A stretch of 64,000 nt of DNA. It comes from an uncultured Enterobacterales bacterium. GTDB taxonomy: Bacteria > Pseudomonadota > Gammaproteobacteria > Enterobacterales > CALYQQ01. Of this stretch, positions 10,620-19,839 are shown piece by piece (positions within the stretch are counted from its first letter, which is position 1; each line of letters starts with the position of its first letter). The notes under the pieces were generated by a model. That model did no database searches. It had not been told where the DNA came from and saw nothing but the letters and a program-made list of their open reading frames with translations. Both the position numbers and the translations under genes were made by a program. The stretch is from contig CALYQQ010000007.1 in NCBI GenBank assembly GCA_945288535.1, forward strand, positions 1 to 64,000. The letters run 5' to 3'.

Positions 10620-11294
10620 ATGAAAGCTCCGCTAATGCAATTTTTTATCGCTGGAACAGGGAAAGGTGTGGGAAAAACCTTGGTTACCCAGGCAATGATC
10701 CAGACATTTAATCATGCAGGTTATCAGGCAGTAGGTTATCAACCTATAAAATTTAGTTCTGAAGAGAGTCATAGTTTCTATTATGATAATATAACTACAC
10801 AAAATGTATCTTTGTCATTTTTAAACCAGCTGCAAATTAATCCGATAAAGTGTGACGAAAAAAGTATTTTTCAGGCGGAATGTAAACTAATTGATTTTGA
10901 TCAATTATCTCAACCCTTAGATCAATTACGCCAACACGTAGATGTGATCATGATTGATGGAGTAGGTGGTTGGTTTTCGCCAATAGGACCTCAGCAAAAC
11001 TTATCTGATTGGGTAATTAAAGAAAAATTACCTGTTATTTTAGTTGTCGGGATACAAAAGGATTGTATTAATCATGCACAATTAACCGCAGAAATTATTA
11101 GATATAAGGGGTTAATACTAGTAGGTTGGATAGTTAATCGCATTAATCCTGGGTTATCCTATTATATGGAAACCATAACGTTATTAAATCAAATAATAAA
11201 AGCTCCCTTATTAGGAGAAATTCCCTATCTAGGCTACACTGGTAGACAAGATTTAAGTCGTTATCTTAATCTTGCAAGTTTGATATCAAAGTAA
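10620..11294 (+). CDS. divergent dethiobiotin synthetase-like protein (BioD2/YnfK)
   Basis: About 224 residues, aligned with E. coli YnfK/BioD over most of its length (GVGKTL, GGWFSPI, LSDWVIKEKLPVILVVG, INHAQLTAE, APLLGEIPYL). BioD makes dethiobiotin from diaminopelargonic acid, CO2 and ATP. The P-loop lysine is kept, but GTDT/S becomes GTGKG, the catalytic lysine of YKPV becomes glutamine (YQPI), and the glutamate of EGAGGW becomes aspartate (DGVGGW). Activity is therefore doubtful. Start chosen at ATG 10620; an ATG five codons later is also possible and neither has a clear ribosome site. Confidence 0.75.
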   Translation: MKAPLMQFFIAGTGKGVGKTLVTQAMIQTFNHAGYQAVGYQPIKFSSEESHSFYYDNITTQNVSLSFLNQLQINPIKCDEKSIFQAECKLIDFDQLSQPLDQLRQHVDVIMIDGVGGWFSPIGPQQNLSDWVIKEKLPVILVVGIQKDCINHAQLTAEIIRYKGLILVGWIVNRINPGLSYYMETITLLNQIIKAPLLGEIPYLGYTGRQDLSRYLNLASLISK

Positions 11295-12415
11295 GGTATC
11301 CTGATAGTGTATTATTTATCGGAGTTACATAATCGATTATCTATTATTAGTCATATCATTATTTTACTCGTTATTCTTTGTATTTTGCCAAATAGATAAG
11401 CTTAAATAATAGTTGATTGAGTAAATTGAAGTAAGTTACATTTTAGTAGATTAACTTAGTATTTATGCGTAAATAGGGATTATATTCATAAAGTTATAAA
11501 CATTACTTATAAAAAGACTAAATTGCAATGATTAGCCTATTTTTAACTAAAGTATTTTATTTACATTATTAATTATGGAAATTAGCTTGGTAAAAACAGT
11601 GTGCTAATTATTAATAATAATTTTTATCAATAATTTTAAAAAAACTAACTAATATTACTTAGTTAAAAAGCATTTTATTATATCAAGCCTAATAAGAATA
11701 TAAGTTATATCTATAATATAATTTTAATATTTGTTATGTAAATTTAATTATTAAAAGTCATTTCACGTTATAACTAATTACAACACATTAATATTTATAT
11801 TGCTCTGCTTAATGTTTCTTTAATATATTTTTATTTTATGAGTAATAAAAATAGTATTGATATCATCAACAATTAATCTAAATAGGTGATGGATAATCTG
11901 CTATTATACTATATATATGATAGTATTTTGGTGGTGCTTATTTAAAAATTTATTTATTTTATAGAAATAAATTATTTACTTAATATATTATTTATACACA
12001 TCAAAATAGAGAATAATGATTAGGTTATTATTTCTGTCTGATAACCTTGAAAGGTTACGTGTGCTTTTTCTTTAGATAATAAATTATGCTTATACTATCA
12101 ATAGACATTATTACCAGACAATAACATCTATACTCGTTCCATACTGCACTAACAATTATTGTAATAATCCTATAACACCTGTTTTATTTTATTTATTATA
12201 TTCGCCATAAATGATTCGGTTAGTTTATCGGTAACAAAATAAAAGAAAGCGTAATTTCGTATTATACCATAGCATAGTATTAACTATTCATGATATAACC
12301 TATGGTCAGAAATAAATTAAGATAAGGTTATTAGTTAATTATGTTAAATTGTTTAGATAACAATATGATAAAAATAATAAAATTGATACGATTTAGCGTA
12401 AGGAAATAGTAGGTA
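11295..12415. other. 1.1 kb AT-rich gene-free region
   Basis: Between bioD2 and ydiJ. No ORF, tRNA or clear repeat found; the last 100 bases presumably carry the ydiJ promoter. Confidence 0.5.
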
Positions 12416-15400
12416 ATGCAAAATATGATCCCATTGATTACTCAAACAGCTGATGTTGAGCCTATAATTGTAGCATATATAAAAGCATTAACATCGGCTG
12501 GATTTACCGGCGATATTGAAACAAATTATACCAGCCGACTGACGATGGCAACAGATAATAGTATTTATCAAATGTTACCTGCTGCGATTTTATTTCCACG
12601 CTCAACCTCAGACGTTTGTATTTTGGCGCGAGTAGCCGAAGAGCCAGACTTTAAATTGATTACATTTTCACCTCGAGGTGGTGGAACTGGAACGAACGGT
12701 CAATCTTTAACCGGTGGTATTGTCGTTGATATGTCTCGTTTTATGAATCGTATCTTAGATTTTAATCAGAAAGAAGGATGGGTAAAAGTCGAAGCAGGTG
12801 TTGTGAAAGATCAACTTAATCAATTTCTTAAACCTTATGGTTATTTTTTCTCTCCGGAATTATCCACCAGTAATCGGGCTACGTTAGGTGGAATGATTAA
12901 TACAGACGCAAGTGGTCAAGGATCATTAGTTTATGGTAAAACATCCGATCATGTTTTAGGACTACGAGCAGTCCTTATCAGTGGCGAGTTATTGGATGTC
13001 TATCCGATGTCTACAAAATTAGCTCATACATTAGCTGATAATAGCAGCCATAGTGCGACGATTTATCGTACGGTTCTTGATCGTTGTGCTCAACAGCGTG
13101 AGTTAATTTTAAATCGATTTCCTAAATTAAATCGTTTCTTAACAGGTTACGATTTACGTCATGTTTATTCGGATGATATGACACAGTTTGACCTGACACG
13201 GTTATTATCAGGCTCTGAAGGGACACTGGCTTTTATTACTGAAGCAAAACTTAATATTACGCCGATACCCAAAATACGGCGTTTAATTAATATAAAATAT
13301 GATTCATTTGATTCAGCATTACGTAATGCATCTGTTATGTTAAAGGCGAATGCACTTTCAGTAGAAACTGTTGACTCAAAAGTATTTAATCTGGCGCGCC
13401 AAGATATTGTTTGGGATTCAGTAAAAGAATTGATAACAGATGTTGATGGCTGTGATATGCAAGGACTCAATATTGTTGAATATGCGGGTAATGATGAGCA
13501 AAAAATAAATCAGGATATAACGGCATTGTGCCAACAGCTTGATCAATTAATGCAACAACGACAGTCTGGTATTATTGGTTATCAACTATGTCACCATCTT
13601 GAAGACATAGAACGTATCTATGCTATGCGAAAAAAAGCGGTTGGATTATTAGGGAATGCGCCAGGTGATGCGAAACCGATTCCCTTTGCGGAAGATACCT
13701 GTGTACCACCTGAGCATTTAGCGGATTATATTTCTGAATTTAGAGCGTTGCTTGATCGCCATAACTTAGCTTATGGTATGTTTGGTCATGTTGACGCAGG
13801 TGTATTACATGTGCGTCCAGCATTAGATATGTGTGATCCCGAGCAAGAAAAACTAATAAAGATATTGTCTGATGAAATTGTTGCCTTAACGGCAAAATAT
13901 GGCGGATTGTTATGGGGGGAACATGGTAAAGGTTTCCGTGCTGAATACAGTCCGGCTTTTTTTGGAGACATTTTATTTAATGAATTAAGACATATTAAAG
14001 CCGTATTTGATCCTCATAATAGACTTAATCCGGGGAAAATTTGTACGCCTTATCATTCTAATAATGAAATGCTAAGCGTCGATGCACCAAAACGGGGAAC
14101 CTATGATAGGCAAATCCCTGTGCATGTGCGTCATTCATTTCGGGGAGCAATGGAATGTAATGGCAATGGATTATGCTTCAATTTTGATGTAAATAGTCCT
14201 ATGTGCCCTTCAATGAAGGTATCAGCAAATCGTATTCATTCACCCAAAGGTCGTGCGGGGATCGTGAGGGAATGGTTACGTTTATTAAGCCTGCAAGGTG
14301 TTGATCCAATTTTTCTGGAACAACAACTTATTGAAAAACGGTTGAGCTGGTATACTGTTTTTCAACGGACATATAACACAGTTAAAGCATTGCGAGGTGA
14401 ATATGATTTTTCGCATCAAGTTAAACATGCTTTATCAGGATGTCTAGCATGTAAGGCATGTTCGAGTCAATGTCCAATTAAGATTGATGTACCTACTTTT
14501 AAAGCACGATTCTTACAACTTTATTATGGTCGTTATTTAAGACCGCTTCGCGATCATGTTGTTGCAAGTGTTGAACGCTATACTCCTTTAATGGCTAAAG
14601 CACCGGGCCTATTTAATTTTTTCTTACGACAGCCGGTTACTCAAGCGTTAACGAAAAAGACGATTGGTTTAATAGATTTACCTTTATTATCAACACCAAA
14701 CCTTAAACAACAACTCATGGGGCATCGAGCATTTTCTATGACACTCGAACAACTTGAAGCACTGACTATTGAACAACGTGATCGTTATGTTCTGATAGTA
14801 CAGGATCCCTTTACGAGTTATTATGATGCTAAAATTGTTGCTGATTTTATTCATTTAGTTGAAAAATTGAATTTTATTCCCGTACTATTACCTTTTTTAC
14901 CTAATGGTAAAGCACAACATATTAAAGGTTTTTTACGGCAGTTTACTAAAACCGCTCAAAAGATGGCAGATATGTTGAATAGATTGAGTCAGCTATCGAT
15001 TCCTTTAGTGGGTATTGATCCTGCCATTGTTTTAAGTTACCGTGATGAGTATAAGGAAATTTTAGCTGAAAAGCGTGGTACATTTAACGTATTATTAATT
15101 CAGGAATGGCTATACGATCAACTCGATGTTATTCCTAAAGATATTACTAAAAATAATTCCTGTTATTATTTATTTGGTCATTGCACCGAGAGTACAGCCG
15201 TACCTGTACATATAAAACATTGGCAAGCGATTTTTCAACGTATTGGTAGTCGCTTAGAGCCAGTAAATGTCGGATGTTGTGGTATGGCGGGTACGTATGG
15301 TCATGAACAACAACATCTAGAAAGTTCACATCGGATTTACCAACTTTCCTGGCAAAAAGCATTACAAGCAAAAAATGCAGATTTTTGCCTAACAACGGGG

Positions 15401-15490
15401 TACTCCTGCCGTAGTCAAGTAAAGCGTTTTGATAACATGAAACTAAAACATCCGTTACAAGCTATTTTAGATTTATTGGAGAAGAAATAA
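12416..15490 (+). CDS. ydiJ: FAD-linked oxidase with 4Fe-4S domain YdiJ (D-2-hydroxyglutarate dehydrogenase type)
   Basis: Protein of 1024 residues with two fused halves. The N-terminal half is a PCMH-type FAD-binding domain (PRGGGTGTNGQ near residue 92) with the FAD oxidase C-domain (GMFGHVDAGVLHVRP, GEHGKGFRAEY). The C-terminal half is GlpC-like, with an iron-sulfur motif CLACKACSSQCP at about 678 and a late CCG motif in VGCCGMAGTYGHE. It aligns end to end with E. coli YdiJ (about 1018). Homologues oxidise D-2-hydroxyglutarate; that activity is inferred. It overlaps nothing and is followed one base later by menI, as in E. coli. Confidence 0.95.
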   Translation: MQNMIPLITQTADVEPIIVAYIKALTSAGFTGDIETNYTSRLTMATDNSIYQMLPAAILFPRSTSDVCILARVAEEPDFKLITFSPRGGGTGTNGQSLTGGIVVDMSRFMNRILDFNQKEGWVKVEAGVVKDQLNQFLKPYGYFFSPELSTSNRATLGGMINTDASGQGSLVYGKTSDHVLGLRAVLISGELLDVYPMSTKLAHTLADNSSHSATIYRTVLDRCAQQRELILNRFPKLNRFLTGYDLRHVYSDDMTQFDLTRLLSGSEGTLAFITEAKLNITPIPKIRRLINIKYDSFDSALRNASVMLKANALSVETVDSKVFNLARQDIVWDSVKELITDVDGCDMQGLNIVEYAGNDEQKINQDITALCQQLDQLMQQRQSGIIGYQLCHHLEDIERIYAMRKKAVGLLGNAPGDAKPIPFAEDTCVPPEHLADYISEFRALLDRHNLAYGMFGHVDAGVLHVRPALDMCDPEQEKLIKILSDEIVALTAKYGGLLWGEHGKGFRAEYSPAFFGDILFNELRHIKAVFDPHNRLNPGKICTPYHSNNEMLSVDAPKRGTYDRQIPVHVRHSFRGAMECNGNGLCFNFDVNSPMCPSMKVSANRIHSPKGRAGIVREWLRLLSLQGVDPIFLEQQLIEKRLSWYTVFQRTYNTVKALRGEYDFSHQVKHALSGCLACKACSSQCPIKIDVPTFKARFLQLYYGRYLRPLRDHVVASVERYTPLMAKAPGLFNFFLRQPVTQALTKKTIGLIDLPLLSTPNLKQQLMGHRAFSMTLEQLEALTIEQRDRYVLIVQDPFTSYYDAKIVADFIHLVEKLNFIPVLLPFLPNGKAQHIKGFLRQFTKTAQKMADMLNRLSQLSIPLVGIDPAIVLSYRDEYKEILAEKRGTFNVLLIQEWLYDQLDVIPKDITKNNSCYYLFGHCTESTAVPVHIKHWQAIFQRIGSRLEPVNVGCCGMAGTYGHEQQHLESSHRIYQLSWQKALQAKNADFCLTTGYSCRSQVKRFDNMKLKHPLQAILDLLEKK

Positions 15491-15491
15491 G

Positions 15492-15908
15492 ATGTTATGG
15501 AAACGACAAATAACTTTAGAACAGCTTAATCACTTGTCTTTTAACTCAATGATTAGCCATTTGGCCATTACTTTTACACATATTGGTGATGATTATCTTG
15601 AAGCCAAAATGCCAGTAAATCGTCAGACAATGCAACCTTTTGGCCTATTACATGGCGGAGCATCGGTCACATTGGCGGAGACGGTTGGATCTGCTGCAAG
15701 TTATCTCTGTTGTCAGGATAATGAGCAAGTAGTTGGACTGGAAATAAATGCAAGCCATATGCGAGCTGTATATAGAGGCTATATAAGAGCAGTTACCCGA
15801 TCTTTAAGACTTGGGAGTAAACATCATGTATGGCAAATTGAACTTTTTGATGACACGGATAACCTATGTTGTGTAGTACGTTTAACAACGGCAGTAATAT
15901 CTAAATAA
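15492..15908 (+). CDS. menI: 1,4-dihydroxy-2-naphthoyl-CoA hydrolase (hotdog thioesterase YdiI)
   Basis: Protein of 138 residues with a single hotdog thioesterase fold. The active-site region FGLLHGGASVTLAETVGS is that of the YdiI/MenI group, in which a glutamate is catalytic. E. coli MenI has 136 residues and releases 1,4-dihydroxy-2-naphthoate during menaquinone synthesis. The start codon lies one base after the ydiJ stop, so translation is coupled; the same pairing occurs in E. coli. A large stem-loop follows the stop. Confidence 0.9.
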   Translation: MLWKRQITLEQLNHLSFNSMISHLAITFTHIGDDYLEAKMPVNRQTMQPFGLLHGGASVTLAETVGSAASYLCCQDNEQVVGLEINASHMRAVYRGYIRAVTRSLRLGSKHHVWQIELFDDTDNLCCVVRLTTAVISK

Positions 15909-15923
15909 CAAAAGTAAATATAG

Positions 15924-15999
15924 TTAAATGACCAGAATAGCCATAGAAAATAATCAACTATACGCATTTTTTTAATGCAATTGCTATTCTGTCATTTAA
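15924..15999 (+). terminator. large stem-loop after ydiJ-menI
   Basis: Arms 15924-15941 and 15983-15999 pair over 17 bases with one bulged base (TTAAATGACCAGAATAGC with its complement). The 41-base loop contains a second small hairpin, GCATT/AATGC around a T run. It can serve as an operon terminator or cruciform. Confidence 0.55.
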
Positions 16000-16063
16000 C
16001 GATGGATCTAATTTTATCGCAATATTCCTTTCTTTAGTCATAATTCCTTCATAAATATAATAA

Positions 16064-16690
16064 TTATTTTTTATCTCGGAACGCCTGAGTTAATTTAAAG
16101 CGATAAATGGAGGTAGAAACAAAGCAAAGTGAATAGCCAAATAACTCAATACCTTCTTCAATAACATTTTTTACAATGCGGTTATAATTATTATCTAATA
16201 AGGTTTGCCAAATAATTTTTATACCAAATAAGCGAGAAAAAATTAATATAGCGATTAAGCCAGCAATCATATAACCATAAGTTGAATGACAACTATAAGC
16301 AACGAGTTGATTAATGGTGTCTTTAGGGTGTTTAAAAAAAGTATAGAAAATAGCTATTAAAGCCACGAGTATAGCAGGGTAGACCCAAAAGCCGTGAAAT
16401 ATGCTGTCTAAAATGCTGTCTAATTCTCGTATTAGCATGCAAGTAAACAAACCTGCAATCAAAATACTCGAGTATCTTACATAAGAGTGATGATAAGCAA
16501 TACGGAGGAAAGTATAAATAATACAAACTATTATTAATTCTTGTGCTATTTCTGTTAACGATATTTCTTCGATATAGTTTTTTAAATGGACAATATCAAT
16601 ATAAGGTAATGAAAATGTGGCGACTATAGCTATAGAATAGCATAGAAATTCTAGAATAGCAGAACGTAGTTTTTTTAATATATTGCTCAT
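16064..16690 (-). CDS. uncharacterised integral membrane protein
   Basis: Protein of 208 residues, starting at ATG 16690. About five hydrophobic helices are visible (roughly residues 12-30, 46-66, 74-90, 100-120 and 136-156). I do not recognise the family with certainty; the motif IRELDSILD followed by HGFWVYPA recalls uncharacterised membrane proteins of gammaproteobacteria and loosely the PsiE group. It is flanked by menI (convergent) and infA (same strand, separated by a strong hairpin), so it probably has its own promoter. Confidence 0.7.
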   Translation of the reverse strand: MSNILKKLRSAILEFLCYSIAIVATFSLPYIDIVHLKNYIEEISLTEIAQELIIVCIIYTFLRIAYHHSYVRYSSILIAGLFTCMLIRELDSILDSIFHGFWVYPAILVALIAIFYTFFKHPKDTINQLVAYSCHSTYGYMIAGLIAILIFSRLFGIKIIWQTLLDNNYNRIVKNVIEEGIELFGYSLCFVSTSIYRFKLTQAFRDKK

Positions 16691-16796
16691 TAATTAGTAG
16701 CTTTGAATAATAGTTATTATAATTATTGTTAATGTAATCTTTGATTATAATTATTCTATTTTTATTTTTGTTTTGATTCTATGAATTTAGCGAAAA

Positions 16797-16840
16797 ATAG
16801 CATAAAAAGAAAACAAATTATTATGTTCTTTTTATGCTAT
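16797..16840 (-). terminator. infA terminator
   Basis: Perfect 14-bp stem ATAGCATAAAAAGA/TCTTTTTATGCTAT with a 16-base loop, 85 bases beyond the infA stop; TTTTCG follows on the minus strand. Confidence 0.7.
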
Positions 16841-16924
16841 AGAATTAATAAGTGTAAAACTATACAGTAGTAAGCTAGGAAGATAAGAGTTACTACTGTT
16901 GATCACAGATAAATGAGTAAGTAA

Positions 16925-17155
<231 letters not shown>

Positions 17156-17390
17156 TTAGATAACGCTGAATTTTTAACGGCTGAATAATGCCGAAAAACA
17201 CAGACTCTGTAAAGTGATTGTCTGGAATTAAATTTAACAAATCCCTTTTCAGCTAAAAATCGTATAAATATAAATAAATTACTTCAAAATCGCGAAATAG
17301 CATTAATAAAGTTAACTTAACACACTTATTAAAAAACCCAATATCTAATTTCTCGCGATAATCAGATGATCCTGATTATATAACATTTTT

Positions 17391-18095
17391 CTACTTAAAG
17401 GGTAGTGATTGTGGTGACCACATGCCTTTAGGTAATTTTTCCTGCTGTAAATATCGTAATGCATTCATAAAGTCTGTTCGAGAAATAGTCCTAGCACCAA
17501 GTGATTGAGTATGATCATTAAGTACTTGACAATCAATCAATTGCCCACCTTGTTTCTTAAAATATTGACAAAAAGCTAACAATGCGATTTTAGATGCGTT
17601 AGTTTGTCGACAAAACATGGATTCCCCACAAAAGAGTTGACCTTGAGAAACACCATATAAACCGCCAACTAAAACCCCCTCTGTTGACCACACCTCTACC
17701 GAATGCGCTATTCCTATTTCATGTAGCCGTAGATAGGCCAATTGCATTTCGCTAGTGATCCAAGTTTCCTCGTTATGTTGACGATAGGCGCATTCATCAA
17801 TAACATTAGCAAACGCTTGATTAATGGTTACATGAAAAGCACACTTTTTAATAAATTTGGCAAAACTGCGACTAATATGTAGTGCTTCAGGTAATAAAAT
17901 TGCTCGTGGATTAGGTGACCACCATAAAATGGGTGAATTTGCATCAAACCATGGAAATATACCATTATAATAAGCCTGGCATAGTCGCAGCTCAGAAAGG
18001 TCACCGCCTATAGCTAACAGTCCGTTTGGTTCATCGAGTGCTGAATTGACGTCAGGGAAAGTATAATCGTCGTTTAATAATTGTTTAATTTTCAT
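17391..18095 (-). CDS. aat: leucyl/phenylalanyl-tRNA--protein transferase
   Basis: Protein of 234 residues, the usual length. It adds Leu or Phe to N-terminal Lys/Arg of proteins, marking them for ClpS/ClpAP degradation (N-end rule). Motifs seen: GLLAIGGDLS near residue 26, GIFPWF, WWSPNPRAIL, the GLYGVSQGQLFCGESMF block and IDCQVLNDHTQSLGA. Its ATG lies two bases after the cydC stop, so it is the last cistron of cydD-cydC-aat. Confidence 0.97.
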   Translation of the reverse strand: MKIKQLLNDDYTFPDVNSALDEPNGLLAIGGDLSELRLCQAYYNGIFPWFDANSPILWWSPNPRAILLPEALHISRSFAKFIKKCAFHVTINQAFANVIDECAYRQHNEETWITSEMQLAYLRLHEIGIAHSVEVWSTEGVLVGGLYGVSQGQLFCGESMFCRQTNASKIALLAFCQYFKKQGGQLIDCQVLNDHTQSLGARTISRTDFMNALRYLQQEKLPKGMWSPQSLPFK

Positions 18096-18097
18096 TA

Positions 18098-19837
18098 TTA
18101 TTGCCTGATATGCTGATGAAAATCATAATAACGACCTTGTTGTTTTAATAATGTATAATGATCTCCTTGTTCTATAATTGTGCCACCATCCATTACAAAA
18201 ATTGTGTCCATTTTATCAAGACCAATTAATCTATGTGTTATAACCAAGACTGTTTTATGTTGCAATTGTTGACGAAGCAATGACAAGATGTGCCGCTCTG
18301 TCACGGCATCTAATCCTTCTGTAGGTTCGTCCATCAAAATGATGGGGGCAGGATGTAATAGGGCGCGTGCAATAGCAATACGTCTACTCTCTCCTCCAGA
18401 TAATAGCCGTCCGCCTTCACCCAGCCAATTATCTAAACCATTACCATCCAGTAAATATAATAGTTCCGTTTTTTTAAGTACATCGATCAGTTGACTATCA
18501 TTGGCATCTTCATTACCTAGACGTAGGTTATCCCTAAGTGTTGCACTAAAAATATAGGTACGTTGGCCTATAACACAAACTAATTGACGTAATGTCGCTT
18601 CATCATAATCAATAATAGGTCGTTCATTTAGTAAAAGACTACCTTGTTGTATATCCCATGCACGAGTAATTAATTGTAGTAATGTTGATTTACCACATCC
18701 GGTTTTACCTAATAAAGCAACATGCTGCCCTGTTTTAATAGACAGTGATACAGCCTGTAAAACAGGTAAGGGCTGTTCAGGATAAACAAAATTGACCTTC
18801 GATAATTGGATCGCCACTGTTGTTTTCGCTGCTAATAATTGTGTTATGTTATTTGGCTTAGGAAAAATTACTGCAGGGACTTGGTTAATAAGGTCATGAA
18901 CACGATTGGCTGAACTGATAACTTGGCCCAAATGCTGGAAAGCATTTCCAAGAGGCATTAGGGCTTCAAAGGATGAAATGGTCGTGAATACAACAAGTGC
19001 AATGAATGCATCAGGTGGATTACCATTTATGCCATTTCCAGCGATCCAAAGGACTAAAATAAATGTTATACCGGATATTAGCGTCATGATTGCTTGAGAT
19101 ATTCCGGTAAGTGTGGCATTTTTCTTTTGTTGTTGTATTAATACTTGTTCGGTTTTATCCAATTGATAACGGAATCGAGCTTCTGCATTGAAAATAGTTA
19201 GTTCAGCATGGCCTGTAAGCCATGTGGTTAAATCGCTACGATATTGACTACGTAATTGTGTCATTTGTATGCCAATAGGTTTACCTAATTTATAAAAAAG
19301 CCATGGCATTACTATTAACAACGTTAGCATAATCATGGCTAACATAATAGCAATATCATAACAGATAAATGTTAAACCAATGGTAACAATAATAATGACA
19401 AAAAGTGCTGTCAATAATGGTGATAGTAATCGTAAATAAAGATGATCTAATACATCGATATCGGCAACAAAACGGTTAAGTAAATCAGCTTGTTTATAGC
19501 GAGTAATAACTGCCGGTGAAAGAGGAAATAATCGGTTGAAACTAACAACACGTAATAATGATAAAATACGAAATGTTGTATCATGGCTGACCAACCGTTC
19601 AGCGTAACGAGAGGCGGTTCTAATAATTGCCGCGCCACGCACCCCTGCAGCAGGTAATAGATAATTAAATACCATAATACCAAATAAACCCGCAAGTGAA
19701 GATGCGGCTAAGAACCAACCGGATAGGCTTAATAAGCCAATACTTGCAAGAATGGTCATAATAGCTAAAAACATACTTGCGCTGATACGAATCCAATGGT
19801 GTTTATAAAGTGCCAGAAAAGGAAATAATATTTTCAT
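18098..19837 (-). CDS. cydC: heme/thiol ABC exporter subunit CydC
   Basis: Protein of 579 residues: an N-terminal six-helix ABC exporter membrane domain (to about 320) and a C-terminal ATPase with Walker A GKTGCGKST, signature LSGGESRR and Walker B ILMDEP. CydC pairs with CydD in the inner membrane; the complex exports glutathione/cysteine, is linked to heme, and is needed for cytochrome bd assembly. The start ATG follows the cydD stop by two bases. Confidence 0.96.
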   Translation of the reverse strand: MKILFPFLALYKHHWIRISASMFLAIMTILASIGLLSLSGWFLAASSLAGLFGIMVFNYLLPAAGVRGAAIIRTASRYAERLVSHDTTFRILSLLRVVSFNRLFPLSPAVITRYKQADLLNRFVADIDVLDHLYLRLLSPLLTALFVIIIVTIGLTFICYDIAIMLAMIMLTLLIVMPWLFYKLGKPIGIQMTQLRSQYRSDLTTWLTGHAELTIFNAEARFRYQLDKTEQVLIQQQKKNATLTGISQAIMTLISGITFILVLWIAGNGINGNPPDAFIALVVFTTISSFEALMPLGNAFQHLGQVISSANRVHDLINQVPAVIFPKPNNITQLLAAKTTVAIQLSKVNFVYPEQPLPVLQAVSLSIKTGQHVALLGKTGCGKSTLLQLITRAWDIQQGSLLLNERPIIDYDEATLRQLVCVIGQRTYIFSATLRDNLRLGNEDANDSQLIDVLKKTELLYLLDGNGLDNWLGEGGRLLSGGESRRIAIARALLHPAPIILMDEPTEGLDAVTERHILSLLRQQLQHKTVLVITHRLIGLDKMDTIFVMDGGTIIEQGDHYTLLKQQGRYYDFHQHIRQ

Positions 19838-19839
19838 TT

